DNA of 64,000 nucleotides from Nocardioides marmorisolisilvae (lineage in GTDB: Bacteria; Actinomycetota; Actinomycetes; Propionibacteriales; Nocardioidaceae): the NCBI RefSeq assembly GCF_031656915.1, contig NZ_CP134227.1, positions 1,488,001 through 1,552,000 on the forward strand, read 5' to 3'. Below the pieces are notes generated by a model. That model was not told the DNA's origin and made no database searches. It saw only the letters and a list, made by a program, of their open reading frames with translations. The translations under genes were made by a program, and so were the position numbers. Numbering within the stretch: position 1 is the stretch's first letter; each line of letters opens with the position of its first letter. Below, piece by piece: positions 15,470-27,519 of this stretch.

Positions 15470-16135
15470 ATGGTTCTCGGGGAACCCTCCATCGGACGCG
15501 CCACGCTCGCGGTGACCGCCACCGGCGTGCTCATGGGCGCGGCCACCGTGCTGCTGGCGCATTCGCTGGTCCCCGCTGCTCCATTGCCGGACTTCGGAGC
15601 CGCCCTGACCCTGCTCGCCACGTGGGCGTTGCTGGCGTCGCTGGGCTGGGCCGTACTGGTGTCCGCGGCGGTCCTCCTCCAGGCGCTCACGGGCCAGCGC
15701 CTCCTGGTGCGGATCTGCTGCCCCGCGGCCTGGCGACGTCCGGTGCTCGTGCTCTGCGGGGCCGCGCTGGTGAGCGGTGTCGCCGGTCCGAGCGTCGCGG
15801 CCGGGGGAAGCGGCACGTCCCCCGTCGACGGACCGCGCACAGCCGGTCTCCCCCGGCTGGACCGCCCGGCCGGCGGACCGGCTCCTGCAGCCCCGAGTCG
15901 TGGACAGGACGCGCAGGTCCGGGTCCGCCCCGGCGACTCGCTGTGGCGCATCGTCGCGCGCCGGAACCCGCACGCCACCGCCGACGTGGTCGACGCGCAG
16001 GTGCGCCGGCTCTACCAGGCGAACCGCGGGGCCATCGGGCCCGACCCCGACCTGATCCAGCCAGGAACGCTGCTCCAGCCCATCCAGCCCATCCAGCCCA
16101 TCCACCCCACCGACGACGACAGGACCGAGCCATGA
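15470..16135 (+). CDS. LysM-domain membrane protein
   Basis: Protein of 221 aa with three hydrophobic segments in the first half (LAVTATGVLMGAATVLLAHS, ALTLLATWALLASLGWAVLV, VLVLCGAALVSGVAG) and a C-terminal LysM domain, VRVRPGDSLWRIVARR to LIQPGTLL, for binding peptidoglycan outside the cell. The order places LysM in the wall next to a membrane anchor. C-terminus contains QPIQPIQPIHP encoded by three 9-bp repeats. ATG 15470 follows AGGGG; an open frame upstream is not needed. Stop overlaps the next start by ATGA. In actinobacteria a LysM protein and an Rv3235-type protein often sit upstream of secA, as here. Confidence 0.85.
   Translation: MVLGEPSIGRATLAVTATGVLMGAATVLLAHSLVPAAPLPDFGAALTLLATWALLASLGWAVLVSAAVLLQALTGQRLLVRICCPAAWRRPVLVLCGAALVSGVAGPSVAAGGSGTSPVDGPRTAGLPRLDRPAGGPAPAAPSRGQDAQVRVRPGDSLWRIVARRNPHATADVVDAQVRRLYQANRGAIGPDPDLIQPGTLLQPIQPIQPIHPTDDDRTEP
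16075..16101 (+). repeat. Three tandem 9-bp repeats within the LysM gene
   Basis: CCAGCCCAT repeated three times exactly, then a degenerate copy. In frame it adds QPI units to the protein's tail, so copy-number change would lengthen the tail without a frameshift. Confidence 0.8.
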
Positions 16136-16638
16136 CCGTCTCCAGGATTCCCACCCGCGGCACCGGTACGGCGAGCATCACCACGATCCGGGCCCCGCGC
16201 GGGGGCCGGGCACCGGTGGCGAGTACCCAGGGCACCCTGGCCCTGGACTTCGGCGGTGTGGCCATCGCACGGCAGCCGGACATCCGACCCGCACCCGCCC
16301 TGCAGCACACGCTGGAAGCCTTCGCGCGCCGATTCTGTGCCGCGGTCGTCGAGGTGATCGGGGGCGACCGTGGTCCCCAGCAGCTGCTGCGCTGCACCAC
16401 CGAGTCCGTCTATGAAGAGCTCCGTCAACGTGCGGCGGCCCTGGCCGGCACGACCGGCAGCGACCAGCGGCTGCGCCGGCTGCGCGCCCAGATCCGGAGC
16501 GTGCACCTGTCCTGCCCGTCGGCCTCCTCCGCCGAGCTCAGCGTCCACGTCCGTCATGGCGCGCGGTCACGGGCGATCGCCGCCCGCCTCGAACACCGCG
16601 ACGGGCGCTGGATCTGCGTCGCCCTCCAGTTCGGCTGA
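16132..16638 (+). CDS. Rv3235-family protein
   Basis: Soluble protein of 168 aa coupled to the LysM gene by ATGA. The C-terminal ~100 residues (LEAFARRFCAAVVEVIGGDR through RDGRWICVALQFG) match the Rv3235 family as I remember it, found near secA in many actinobacteria. The family has no established role; the SecA neighbourhood suggests a link with secretion. The N-terminal 60 residues are low-complexity and poorly conserved. It ends 27 bases from the converging secA gene. Confidence 0.75.
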   Translation: MTVSRIPTRGTGTASITTIRAPRGGRAPVASTQGTLALDFGGVAIARQPDIRPAPALQHTLEAFARRFCAAVVEVIGGDRGPQQLLRCTTESVYEELRQRAAALAGTTGSDQRLRRLRAQIRSVHLSCPSASSAELSVHVRHGARSRAIAARLEHRDGRWICVALQFG

Positions 16639-16665
16639 CGTCGGCGACCCGCCGCGGGGCGCTGC

Positions 16666-19446
<2,781 letters not shown>

Positions 19447-19506
19447 AGGAGTCTCCCCAGGTGGAATGCACGAAGTCATGGGCCCGCGCCGCGGGCGGTG
19501 ACCATC

Positions 19507-20139
19507 CTAACGGGCTGGCAGAACCCGACGGGCCCGTCCGAGGATTGCCGGCGACATCGGCATCCGGGATCCGCGCGGAACGCTGAACCTGTCCAGCTCG
19601 GAGAAGGTGAATCCGGCCTCCTCGACCTGGGCTGCGATATCGCGTCCGCAGTGGCAGCCACCGAAGAGCCGAGGCCACACCGTGGCGTCGAGGGCGTCCT
19701 GGACGTGCCGCAGCACACCGGGCCGGTGCGCCCGGACGTGCTCGAACAGGCGCAGCTCGCCTCCCGGCCTCAACACCCGGGCGGCCTCGGCGAGCGCGGC
19801 CGGCAGGTCGTCGACCGAGCACAAGACCAGGCAGAACACCACGGCGTCCGCGGCCGCGTCGGGCAGCGGCAGATCGGCGGCGTCCCCGTCGACGACCTCC
19901 ACGCGGTGGGGGGCACTGGCAACGGCACGGCGGCGCAGGTAGGGCTCGGGCTCGACCGCGACGACCCTGGTGACCTCGGCCGGGTAGTGCCGGAAGTTCG
20001 CACCGTCGCCGGCCCCGACCTCGACCACGGTGCCAGCGAGCCCATCCAGCAGCCGAGCCCGCAGCCCCGGTCCGCCGCCCCGCTCGAGGCCGCGGGCGAC
20101 CACGTTGCTGTAGAACCTGGCGAAGACCGGGTTGTTCAT
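19507..20139 (-). CDS. Class I SAM-dependent methyltransferase
   Basis: Methyltransferase of 210 aa with the standard motif I VEVGAGDGANFRHY (residues ~39-52), motif II region VEVVDGDAADLPLPDAAADAVV and VLRPGGELRLFEH; similar to the METTL7/UbiE-like group. The tail contains GGCHCGRDIAAQVEEAGF. Substrate is unknown. The ATG overlaps the stop of the YcaQ-type gene by ATGA, so it is co-translated with a DNA repair protein. It ends 60 bases short of the secA start. Confidence 0.82.
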   Translation of the reverse strand: MNNPVFARFYSNVVARGLERGGGPGLRARLLDGLAGTVVEVGAGDGANFRHYPAEVTRVVAVEPEPYLRRRAVASAPHRVEVVDGDAADLPLPDAAADAVVFCLVLCSVDDLPAALAEAARVLRPGGELRLFEHVRAHRPGVLRHVQDALDATVWPRLFGGCHCGRDIAAQVEEAGFTFSELDRFSVPRGSRMPMSPAILGRARRVLPAR

Positions 20140-21347
20140 CGCAGCTCCTCCAGAAGTGGACCGCTCAGGTCACCCTGCCGCTCCACACGGACGTCGTCCA
20201 CCCCGAGCCAGCCCGCGAGCTCGCGCAGCTCGGCGGCCAGCTCGGCCGCGGTCTCGGGGGGCGCGCCGGGCTCGGCGTACGCCGCCTTGACCTGCAACGC
20301 CCGTTGCTTCCGGTCAGCCTTGAGGTCGACGCGGCCGACGAGTCGGCTGCCGAGCAGGAAGGGCAGCACGTAGTAGCCGTGCACGCGCTTCTCAGCCGGC
20401 ACGTAGATCTCGATGCGGTAGTGGAAGTCGAAGAGTCGTTCGGTGCGCTGGCGTTCCCAGACCACCGGGTCGAACGGGCTGAGCAGGGCGCGGGCGTCGA
20501 CCCGGCGGGGCACCCGGGCGTCGCGGTGCAGGTACGTCGGCCCTCGCCACCCCTCGACCTCGACCTGGACCAGCTCGCCGGCGTCGACCAGGTCCCGGAT
20601 CGCGCGGCGCGCATCGGTCACGCGCATCCGGTAGTAGTCGGCCAGGCACCTGGCCGTTCCGACGCCGTGGGAGCGAGCCGCTCGGCGGACCAGCTCCCGA
20701 TCCGCGTCGGCCCGGGTCGGCGTGGGCAGGTCGAGCACCCGAGCGGGGATGACCCGCTCAGGGAGGTCGTAGCGCACCTCGAACTGGTCGTTGCGACCGG
20801 CGATCGCCAGGTCGCCGACCATGTAGAGGAAGTCGAGGACCTTGCGTGCCTCCGACCAGTTCCATCCCCAGTGCTCCCGGGTCCGGGCACCGCCGCCGAG
20901 CTCGTCCTCCAGGTCACGCGCGGTCACCGGCCCGCGAGCGCGCACGGCCGCGAGTACGTCGGCCTCCAGGCCCGGCCTGGTGTCCGCGACCGGCCACCAC
21001 TTGCCTCGGCGGGCGCGGTACTCCTCCATCCGGTGCCGCATCACCGGCCACAGCTCGACCGGCATCAACGCCTGCACGTGCGCCCAGTACTCGACCAGTC
21101 GACGCGGCCGACTCGGCGTGCCGGAGCCGGCCCGGCGCAGCAGGTCGACGTCGTAGCTGCCCATCCTGGAGAACAGCGGCATGTAGTGGGCCCGCTGGAG
21201 CACGTTGACCGAGTCGACCTGGAGCAGGCCGGTCCGGGCCAAAGTCCGGTCGACGGTCCGCAGCGTCGGCACCGTGTGCCGCGGATCGCGGAATCCCTGG
21301 GCGACCAGCGCGACCCGTCGCGCCTGGGCCCTGCTCAACGACTCCAT
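20136..21347 (-). CDS. YcaQ/AlkZ-type DNA glycosylase (winged-helix)
   Basis: Protein of 403 aa of the HTH_42 (YcaQ) family, whose characterised members cut alkylated bases or interstrand crosslinks. The catalytic loop is LLQVDSVNVLQRAHYM (about residues 40-55), i.e. the QxD form associated with YcaQ-like broad-range glycosylases, distinct from the QxQ form of AlkZ proteins. Three winged-helix modules and a C-terminal DVRVERQGDL. ATG 21347 (MESLSRAQARR) matches family starts. Coupled to the methyltransferase gene. A role in repair of crosslinks is from the family. Confidence 0.88.
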   Translation of the reverse strand: MESLSRAQARRVALVAQGFRDPRHTVPTLRTVDRTLARTGLLQVDSVNVLQRAHYMPLFSRMGSYDVDLLRRAGSGTPSRPRRLVEYWAHVQALMPVELWPVMRHRMEEYRARRGKWWPVADTRPGLEADVLAAVRARGPVTARDLEDELGGGARTREHWGWNWSEARKVLDFLYMVGDLAIAGRNDQFEVRYDLPERVIPARVLDLPTPTRADADRELVRRAARSHGVGTARCLADYYRMRVTDARRAIRDLVDAGELVQVEVEGWRGPTYLHRDARVPRRVDARALLSPFDPVVWERQRTERLFDFHYRIEIYVPAEKRVHGYYVLPFLLGSRLVGRVDLKADRKQRALQVKAAYAEPGAPPETAAELAAELRELAGWLGVDDVRVERQGDLSGPLLEELR

Positions 21348-21437
21348 ACCGCGAACCCTAGGCGGCCGCACCGACCCACCGACTCCCGCGGCGATCGGCC
21401 GAGGACGTGCTGACGGCGCAGCGGTCACGCCGTGCGG

Positions 21438-22133
21438 TCACGGAAGGTCGAGAAGCTTCTCGCGGACGGCGTACATCACCGCTTCCATCCGGGAGTGCAG
21501 CTGAAGCTTCTCCAAGATGTTGCGGACGTGGTTCTTCACCGTGTTCTCGCTGATGAACAGCTCTTTGGCGGCCTCCCGGTTGTTGAGGCCCTTGGCGACC
21601 AGGCGGAGCACCTGCAGCTCTCGGTCGGTGAGCCGGGGTGTGGGCACCTGGTCGCGGCCGGCCCGGGCCATCTCCTTGAACTCCACGATCAGCTTGGCCG
21701 CCATCGACGGGCTGATCAGCGACTGCCCCTCCGCGACCACCCGGATCGCCTGGGCGACCTCCTCGATCGAGGAGTCCTTGAGCAGGTAGCCCGACGCGCC
21801 GTTCTTCACGGCCTCGTACAGGTCGCCCTCCTCGTCGCTGACCGTCAGCATGATGATCTTCGTCGACGGCACGAGCTCCTTGATCCGGATGCAGGCCTGC
21901 AGTCCGGAGCTGCGCGGCATCCGCACGTCGAGCAGCACCACGTCAGGCACGGTCTCCACGGCGAGGTCGACCGCGGCATCGCCGTCACCGGCCTCACCCA
22001 CGACGTCGATGTCGCCCTCAACGCCGAGCAGCATGGTCAGCCCACGCCTGAACAACTCCTGGTCGTCGACCAGAATCACCCGCACCTGCCCCCGGGGGGA
22101 CGCCGGGACCTCGGAGGATGCCTCGGACACCAT
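21438..22133 (-). CDS. NarL/LuxR-family response regulator, orphan
   Basis: Two-domain response regulator of 231 aa: receiver domain with phosphoacceptor Asp69 in PDVVLLDVRMP and the Lys in YLLKDSS, then a LuxR-type HTH (LTDRELQVLRLVAKGLNNREAAKE, VKNHVRNILEKL). No histidine kinase gene is adjacent. It occupies the same position as SCO3008 in Streptomyces between secA and hpf, so it is an ancestral orphan. ATG 22133 chosen over GTG 22136. Promoter region 22134-22236 holds no clear site; HPF lies upstream on the same strand. Confidence 0.9.
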   Translation of the reverse strand: MVSEASSEVPASPRGQVRVILVDDQELFRRGLTMLLGVEGDIDVVGEAGDGDAAVDLAVETVPDVVLLDVRMPRSSGLQACIRIKELVPSTKIIMLTVSDEEGDLYEAVKNGASGYLLKDSSIEEVAQAIRVVAEGQSLISPSMAAKLIVEFKEMARAGRDQVPTPRLTDRELQVLRLVAKGLNNREAAKELFISENTVKNHVRNILEKLQLHSRMEAVMYAVREKLLDLP

Positions 22134-22236
22134 CACATCATGTCAGACGCACATGACCCGAAAGGGCCAGTTCGGGTCATCCGTGCCGACCCGGGTGGGC
22201 TGCTCCGGCGGCGGCCGGATCAGCCCACGGCGTGGC

Positions 22237-22848
22237 TCAACTGAGGTCGAGGGAGATCACTCCGTAGTCGTACCCCCGACGCCGGTAGACCACGCTCGGC
22301 CGTTCGCTCTCCTTGTCGACGAACAGGTAGAAGTCGTGCCCGACCAGCTCCATCTCGTAGAGCGCCTGCTCCAGACCCATCGGCGAGGCGCGGTGGGACT
22401 TCTCCCGCACCACCAACGGACCGTCTCCGTCCACGGTGACCGGCCCGACGCTGTGCTCGGCCACCGCGTCGGCGCCCTCGGCGAAGTCGGCCGGTGCCGC
22501 GACCCGGGCCATGGCCTGAGCCACCGACTCGGGCGGACGGCCACGGTGCACCTTGCGTCGGTCCGAGGCCTTGCGCATCTGGGCCGCCATCTTGTCCAGG
22601 GCCAGGTCCAGGGCGGCCATCTTGTCCTCCGCACAGGCTTCGGCACGGACGATCGGCCCCCGGGACATGGCCGTCAGCTCCACGCGTACGGCGCGGTCGG
22701 GCTGGCGGGGGCTCTTCTCCTTCTGCAGCAGGACCTCCATCCGGATGATCCGATGATCGTGCTTCTCCAGCTTGGTGAGCTTGTCCTCGACGTGTTCCCT
22801 GAACCTGTCCGACACCTCACAGTGCCGTCCGCTGACCACGATGTCCAC
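22237..22848 (-). CDS. hpf: Ribosome hibernation promoting factor, long form
   Basis: Binds 30S ribosomes and dimerises 70S into inactive 100S particles in stationary phase. N-terminal beta-alpha-beta domain (DIVVSGRHCEVSDRFREHVEDKL ... MRKASD; residues 1-105), linker, and a C-terminal dimerisation domain (VVREKSHRASPMGLEQALYEMELVGHDFYLFVDKES ... RRGYDYGVISLDLS). I choose GTG 22848 because GGGAGG lies seven bases upstream and the protein then starts with the universal VDIVVSGR; a GTG at 22953 would add 35 basic residues. Length 203 aa. Confidence 0.9.
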   Translation of the reverse strand: MDIVVSGRHCEVSDRFREHVEDKLTKLEKHDHRIIRMEVLLQKEKSPRQPDRAVRVELTAMSRGPIVRAEACAEDKMAALDLALDKMAAQMRKASDRRKVHRGRPPESVAQAMARVAAPADFAEGADAVAEHSVGPVTVDGDGPLVVREKSHRASPMGLEQALYEMELVGHDFYLFVDKESERPSVVYRRRGYDYGVISLDLS

Positions 22849-22973
22849 GCAGGCCTCCCTAGGTCGCTTGCTGGTGAGAAGCGGAGTCCGTCCGGCCGAC
22901 CTGGTCTTCGTCCCCACACCCGCCTGCTGAGACGTTCGCAGCTCTTCTGCCACTACTGGCCTTCTCCCCCGGG

Positions 22974-22994
22974 CGCCACGTGTCTGACGTGGCG
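22974..22994. promoter_or_regulatory. Inverted repeat in the comF-hpf intergenic region
   Basis: CGCCACGT-GTCTG-ACGTGGCG is a perfect 8-bp stem with a 5-nt loop, 126 bp upstream of the hpf start (GTG 22848). It lies in the 346-bp gap 22849-23194. It could be an operator, an hpf-leader hairpin or the comF-operon terminator, since comF transcription runs toward it; no T-run follows. The rest of the gap has AT-richer patches (22995-23070) but nothing I can name. Confidence 0.4.
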
Positions 22995-23194
22995 TGGAGG
23001 GCAGGACTTACGACTAAGCCGCACCGTGATCGGTGGACGCGACACAATGCCACGCGCACCTTACGTGGACCGTTTCGCCTGCGACTGGCATCGGCTTGCC
23101 GAGAGGGGTCACACCTGACCTCGGACTTTCGTCCGGCCCGGAGCAGCCCCTGCTCGACGCAACCACGGACCCGGACGGACTCCATACCGAGACG

Positions 23195-23929
23195 TTAGTC
23201 GGCCGGTGGTGAAAAGGGTAGGTGGCAGCGCGGAAGGGGCTCGACGACCGCGCGACGACGGGTGGCGCAGACGCACGCGATCGCGAAGACACTGATGCCG
23301 GCGTCCGCGAGGGCGCGCTGGGCCTCGCGGGCGGTGGCTCCCGTGGTGAGCACGTCGTCGCAGACGACCACCCGCACCGGCTGCTCGGTCCTGGCCAGCA
23401 CCGCGCGCGCCCGGGGGTCGACCGCCATCGACTCGCGCAGGTTGTCGGCGCGGCCGGCCAGGCCGAGCCCGGCCTGGTCGGCGACCCGTCTGCGCTGGCG
23501 CAGCAGACCCAGGGTGCGGGCCTCGATGCCCCCGCGACGGCACCGGGCGGCGGCCGTGCGGACGATCCGCAACAGCGGGTCGTGCCCCCGGGCGCGGACC
23601 ACAGCCGGCCGGGATGGGACCGGAACCATCACCAGGGGAACCTCCTGCAGCGGCAGCCGCATCACCACCCCCGCCAACACCCGTCCGAGCGGACGAGCAA
23701 GCGCGAACCCCTGGTGCTCCTTGTGGGCGAGGACCAGGGCGCGCAGCGGGTCGGCGTACTCGTCGGCCGCGAACGAGGGCGCCAGGCCGGGCGGGCACGG
23801 CGTCGGCCGGACCGCGAGACAGGCGTCGGGCAGGGCACGGTCGCACGACCGGCACAGCAGTCGGCCCGGCTCACCGCAGCCGACACAGACTCCACCGTGG
23901 AACAGATCCCACCAGGCGTCGCGCACCCC
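23195..23929 (-). CDS. ComF-family phosphoribosyltransferase-like protein
   Basis: Member of the ComF family, 244 aa from GTG 23929. N-terminal zinc ribbon CVGCGEPGRLLCRSC (Cys 14, 17, 25, 28) and the PRPP-binding-type loop VVVCDDVLTTGATAREA near residue 200. In competent bacteria ComF aids DNA uptake; in actinobacteria the role is unknown. Start is uncertain: GTG 23929 places the zinc ribbon at the usual distance from the N-terminus, ATG 23974 adds 15 residues; neither has a strong Shine-Dalgarno. Sits between lpqB and hpf, as in M. tuberculosis Rv3242c. Confidence 0.85.
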   Translation of the reverse strand, partial: GVRDAWWDLFHGGVCVGCGEPGRLLCRSCDRALPDACLAVRPTPCPPGLAPSFAADEYADPLRALVLAHKEHQGFALARPLGRVLAGVVMRLPLQEVPLVMVPVPSRPAVVRARGHDPLLRIVRTAAARCRRGGIEARTLGLLRQRRRVADQAGLGLAGRADNLRESMAVDPRARAVLARTEQPVRVVVCDDVLTTGATAREAQRALADAGISVFAIACVCATRRRAVVEPLPRCHLPFSPPAD

Positions 23930-24115
23930 GTCATCGTGGCGCCTGGAGTGGGCCGTCGGTAGCCGAGCGGGCATGGCTGTGGACGGCGCAGTGCCTGCGG
24001 GACCGGTCTGTGCCTGCTCCGCCGTCGTCCGTGTCGAGGCTCGCGTGATCGGCGCCTCGCGCCTCAACGCTCCCTCGCTCGGCACGGGTCCGAGCAAGCT
24101 CGTCCTCGGCCTCGC

Positions 24116-25885
24116 TCAGTTCGCGTAGGCCGCGGCGGTGAGGTGGGCCACGCCTCCCGACTCCCACTTCCCGACCGCGTCCAGCCGGGCCAGCCGGCCG
24201 TGGGCCAAGAGCAGCAGCGACAACCCGCTGTCGGAGTTGACGACCAGGGCCTGGGCGTCCTGGGGGAAGATGTCCGGCGGCACGGGGTTGCCTGCCCCCG
24301 GCGAGCCGTCCGACATCGCGTAGACCACCCGGCTGCTCTGCTCGTCGGGCCGGGTCAGCACCGCGAGCAAAGTCGGCGTCCGCCAGCCGACGTCGACGAC
24401 CGGTCCCAGGTGGTGCGATGGGTCGTAGGAGGCGACCGGAACGGGCTCGGGCTCGACTCCACGGAGCACCGCGCCACCAGCCCTGCGCTGGACCGTCACC
24501 ACCGTCACCCGCGGCCGCTGCGAGTCGGCGAGGCCTGCGGCGAAGCGGCTGCCGTCCGGCGACACGGAGAACGAGGAGACGTCCTGCCCGCTGACCCCAC
24601 GGAGGTCGACGACCCGGTCGACACCGTTGCGGATCACGTGCACCACCGCACCGCCGGCGGTTCGGTCGACGAGCCACAGGTCGCCGAACTGGTCGTACAT
24701 CGGCCGGAGCAGATCAGTGCCCCCGCGGAAGACCTTCTCGACCGGACTGGACGGACTCGACGTCATCGCGGCGTACGCCGTGGTGCCGCTCTCCGAGACC
24801 GCCGCGACCGTGTCTCCCGACCGGTCCAGGGCGACCGAGCGCAGCGCGAAGCCACCCTTCCCGAGTCCGCCGGAGACCGCCTTGGCGGAGCCACCGGACA
24901 CGGTGACCACCCGGCCGCCGCGCACCGCGACCAGCTCGCGGGTCGCGCCCAGTCCGGTCGGCGCGAACTCACTGCCGTCCTGGACGCTGAGGTCGGTGCG
25001 CCCATCGGGGAGCGCCACCGGCGTGCCCGCGACGGTGATCCGGACGCGGGTGACGCCCGGCACGCTGCGCAGTGTCCACGCGAGCTGGATCATGGCTCGG
25101 TTGAGCTCGTCGGGCGCCAGCTTGAGGATCTCGTTGCCCAGCGGCACCTCGGCGACACCGTTGTCGGTGATGGCCACCGAGAAGTCCATGCTCGCTCCCG
25201 CAGGGAACGACGACCGCACGACCGAGGCCAGCCGCGGCTCGGGTCCGGTGAGCAGTCCGCGAACCAGGCTGGTGGCCGTCTGCTCGCCGCGTGGGATGTA
25301 GACGGGCTCGGGCACCAGAACCCTGCCGGTGTGGTCGAAGAAGTAGAGGTTGTACAGCCCGAACTGGTCGTCGAAGTAGCCGGACCGCACCATCAACGCG
25401 CTGAGCGGGTCGTCGATCCGCCACTGCCCGGACTCCCGGACGAGATGGAAGTGCACGGTCCTCGTGCGCGACGGCCCCGGCTTCCAACTGCCCCGCGAGT
25501 CGAGCTCGTGGGCGTCCGAGAAGCGGGCCGTGACGCGACCACCGGCCGCCGAGAGGCTGGACGCGTCGTACACGATCGTGCCTCCGTCGGGCTTCCACGA
25601 CTGCTTGGCCTGGTCGGAGAGGAACGTGCGGGCCGTCGCGTAGCTGACCGGGTTGGCCTGCATCGCGGACAGGAACCCGGACACGATCTGCTGGGGGTCG
25701 GCACCGTGCGCCGGACCTGCCGGGTCGATGTAGGGGAGCTCCTGCGGGGTGGCGTCCACGCTCGTGGCACGGCGCTGGACCGGTCCGCTCTCGGGCAGCA
25801 GCGAGCACCCGACCGTGGGCAGGCACACCAGCACCGCGATCGCGATCCCCAGGAACCGTCGACGCGTGCGGCCAGTCGTCGTCAT
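24116..25885 (-). CDS. lpqB: Lipoprotein LpqB
   Basis: Exported lipoprotein, 589 aa, which in mycobacteria interacts with the sensor kinase MtrB and modulates MtrA activity. Signal peptide with lipobox LPTVGCS (Cys 27). Central GerMN domain (residues ~190-310) and C-terminal WD40-like LpqB beta-propeller (residues ~330-580). Starts at ATG 25885, overlapping the mtrB stop by ATGA, so the three-gene unit mtrA-mtrB-lpqB is translationally coupled. Envelope homeostasis is the family role. Confidence 0.95.
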   Translation of the reverse strand: MTTTGRTRRRFLGIAIAVLVCLPTVGCSLLPESGPVQRRATSVDATPQELPYIDPAGPAHGADPQQIVSGFLSAMQANPVSYATARTFLSDQAKQSWKPDGGTIVYDASSLSAAGGRVTARFSDAHELDSRGSWKPGPSRTRTVHFHLVRESGQWRIDDPLSALMVRSGYFDDQFGLYNLYFFDHTGRVLVPEPVYIPRGEQTATSLVRGLLTGPEPRLASVVRSSFPAGASMDFSVAITDNGVAEVPLGNEILKLAPDELNRAMIQLAWTLRSVPGVTRVRITVAGTPVALPDGRTDLSVQDGSEFAPTGLGATRELVAVRGGRVVTVSGGSAKAVSGGLGKGGFALRSVALDRSGDTVAAVSESGTTAYAAMTSSPSSPVEKVFRGGTDLLRPMYDQFGDLWLVDRTAGGAVVHVIRNGVDRVVDLRGVSGQDVSSFSVSPDGSRFAAGLADSQRPRVTVVTVQRRAGGAVLRGVEPEPVPVASYDPSHHLGPVVDVGWRTPTLLAVLTRPDEQSSRVVYAMSDGSPGAGNPVPPDIFPQDAQALVVNSDSGLSLLLLAHGRLARLDAVGKWESGGVAHLTAAAYAN

Positions 25886-27519
25886 CCGGACACCTCCTCG
25901 GCCGGGGCGGGGAGGTCCTCCGGGACCAGTGGCAGCGCGCTGTGGGTGAGCGGATCACCGGCCCGGCGCGGGATGCTCAGTCGGAACTGGGCGCCCTTGC
26001 CCGGGGCGCCCCAGGCCTGCAGCCAGCCGCCGTGCAGCCGGGCGTCCTCCAGCGCGATCGACAGCCCTAGCCCGGTGCCACCGCTGGTCCTGGCCCGCGC
26101 CGGGTCGGCACGCCAGAACCGGTTGAACACCATCGCCTGCTGGCCCGGCTGGAGACCCACGCCATGGTCGCGGACGGTGATCGCAACGCCCTCGTCGTCG
26201 GCCGCCAGTCGCACCACCACGCTCGAGCCCGGTGCCCCGGCGTGGTCGATCGCGTTGGTGACCAGGTTGCGCACCACCCGCTCGAGGCGGCGGCCGTCGA
26301 CCTCGGCCACGACCGGACCGGGGGCCGCCACACTGACGACGACGCCACGCTGGGCGGCCAGCGGTGCCGCTGCGTCGACCACCCGGTGGACCAGGTCGAC
26401 GAGGTTGGTGTCCGAGAGCTCCAGGGCCGCTGCCCCGGCGTCGAACCTGCTGATCTCCAGGAGGTCGCCGAGCAGGTTCTCGAAGCGATCGAGCTCGGTC
26501 TGCAGGAGCTCGGCGGAGCGCGCGGTCACCGGATCGAAGCCGGCACGCGCGTCGTGCAGGACATCACTGGCCATCCGGACCGTGGTCAGCGGCGTACGCA
26601 GCTCGTGGGACACGTCGGAGACGAACCGGCGCTGCACCCGGGAGAGCTCGACGAGCTGACGGATCTGGTTCTGCAAGGCGTCGGCCATCTGGTTGAAAGA
26701 CACCGCGAGCCGACCGATGTCGTCCTCCCCGCTGACATGCATCCGCTCCTCGAGCCGCCCGGATGCGATCCGCTCGGCGACCCGCCGCGCCAGCCGGACC
26801 GGAGTGATCACCTGGCGCGTGACCAGCCAGGTCACTCCCGCGACCAGCACCAGCAGCAGCAGCCCCGAGGTGAGCAGCACCCGCCGCATCAGGTGCAGGG
26901 TCTGTAGCTCGTCGGTCATCGGGAACACGTAGTAGACGGCGTAGGTTCCGCCGTCGGTGGGCAGCACGACCGTGGAGCCGACGACCACCCCGGCGACCGA
27001 GGCGCGGTGCTGGGTGGGCTCGAACCTCACCTTCGTGTAGGTCCATGCCGTGCCGCCGCCGCCCTCGACGACGGAGCGCAGCCGTTGCGGAACGCTCTCC
27101 GGCTCGATCTCCGGCGACGTCTGCATGTCGAGGCTCTGCGCCGCGCTTCCCTTCGTGACGGGGCCGAGCACCACCACGTCGTACCCGCGCACGTTTCCAC
27201 GGGTGACGAGGTTCTCCACGAGCTGCCGCAGCTGGGTCTCGGGGTCGAAGCCCGAGCCACCGGCAGCACCGAGCCCGTCCTGGGCCGTCGCGGTCTCGCT
27301 GGCCGCCTCGGTCAACGCCGAGGACACCCGCCCCTGGACCAGGCCGTCGGCGATCTGCCGGATCATCAGCAGGCCGACCGTGCCGACCACCACGGCGCTG
27401 AGCACCACGATGCTGACCACGACCCGGGTCCGCAACGACCGCCGCCAGAAGGTCAGCCCGCGGGTGAGTACGCCGTGCCGGGCGGGGCCGGTCGGCCTCT
27501 CAGAGCTCGTGCCCGCCAC
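25882..27519 (-). CDS. mtrB: Sensor histidine kinase MtrB
   Basis: Membrane sensor kinase of 545 aa partnering MtrA; coordinates cell division and wall metabolism. Two transmembrane helices (VVVSIVVLSAVVVGTVGLLM and VLLTSGLLLLVLVAGVTWLV), extracellular sensor between them, HAMP domain, phospho-acceptor His in FVSDVSHELRTPLTTVRMAS and ATPase motifs (N box, GTGLGLSIA). I place the start at GTG 27519, inside the end of mtrA by 20 nt; the open frame to 27621 is antisense-like to mtrA's end. Coupled to lpqB downstream. Confidence 0.95.
   Translation of the reverse strand: MAGTSSERPTGPARHGVLTRGLTFWRRSLRTRVVVSIVVLSAVVVGTVGLLMIRQIADGLVQGRVSSALTEAASETATAQDGLGAAGGSGFDPETQLRQLVENLVTRGNVRGYDVVVLGPVTKGSAAQSLDMQTSPEIEPESVPQRLRSVVEGGGGTAWTYTKVRFEPTQHRASVAGVVVGSTVVLPTDGGTYAVYYVFPMTDELQTLHLMRRVLLTSGLLLLVLVAGVTWLVTRQVITPVRLARRVAERIASGRLEERMHVSGEDDIGRLAVSFNQMADALQNQIRQLVELSRVQRRFVSDVSHELRTPLTTVRMASDVLHDARAGFDPVTARSAELLQTELDRFENLLGDLLEISRFDAGAAALELSDTNLVDLVHRVVDAAAPLAAQRGVVVSVAAPGPVVAEVDGRRLERVVRNLVTNAIDHAGAPGSSVVVRLAADDEGVAITVRDHGVGLQPGQQAMVFNRFWRADPARARTSGGTGLGLSIALEDARLHGGWLQAWGAPGKGAQFRLSIPRRAGDPLTHSALPLVPEDLPAPAEEVSG

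Noticed and set aside
22849-22953. Longer HPF starting at GTG 22953
   Set aside because: GTG 22848 has a better-placed GGGAGG and yields the usual VDIVVSGR start; the longer form cannot be fully excluded.
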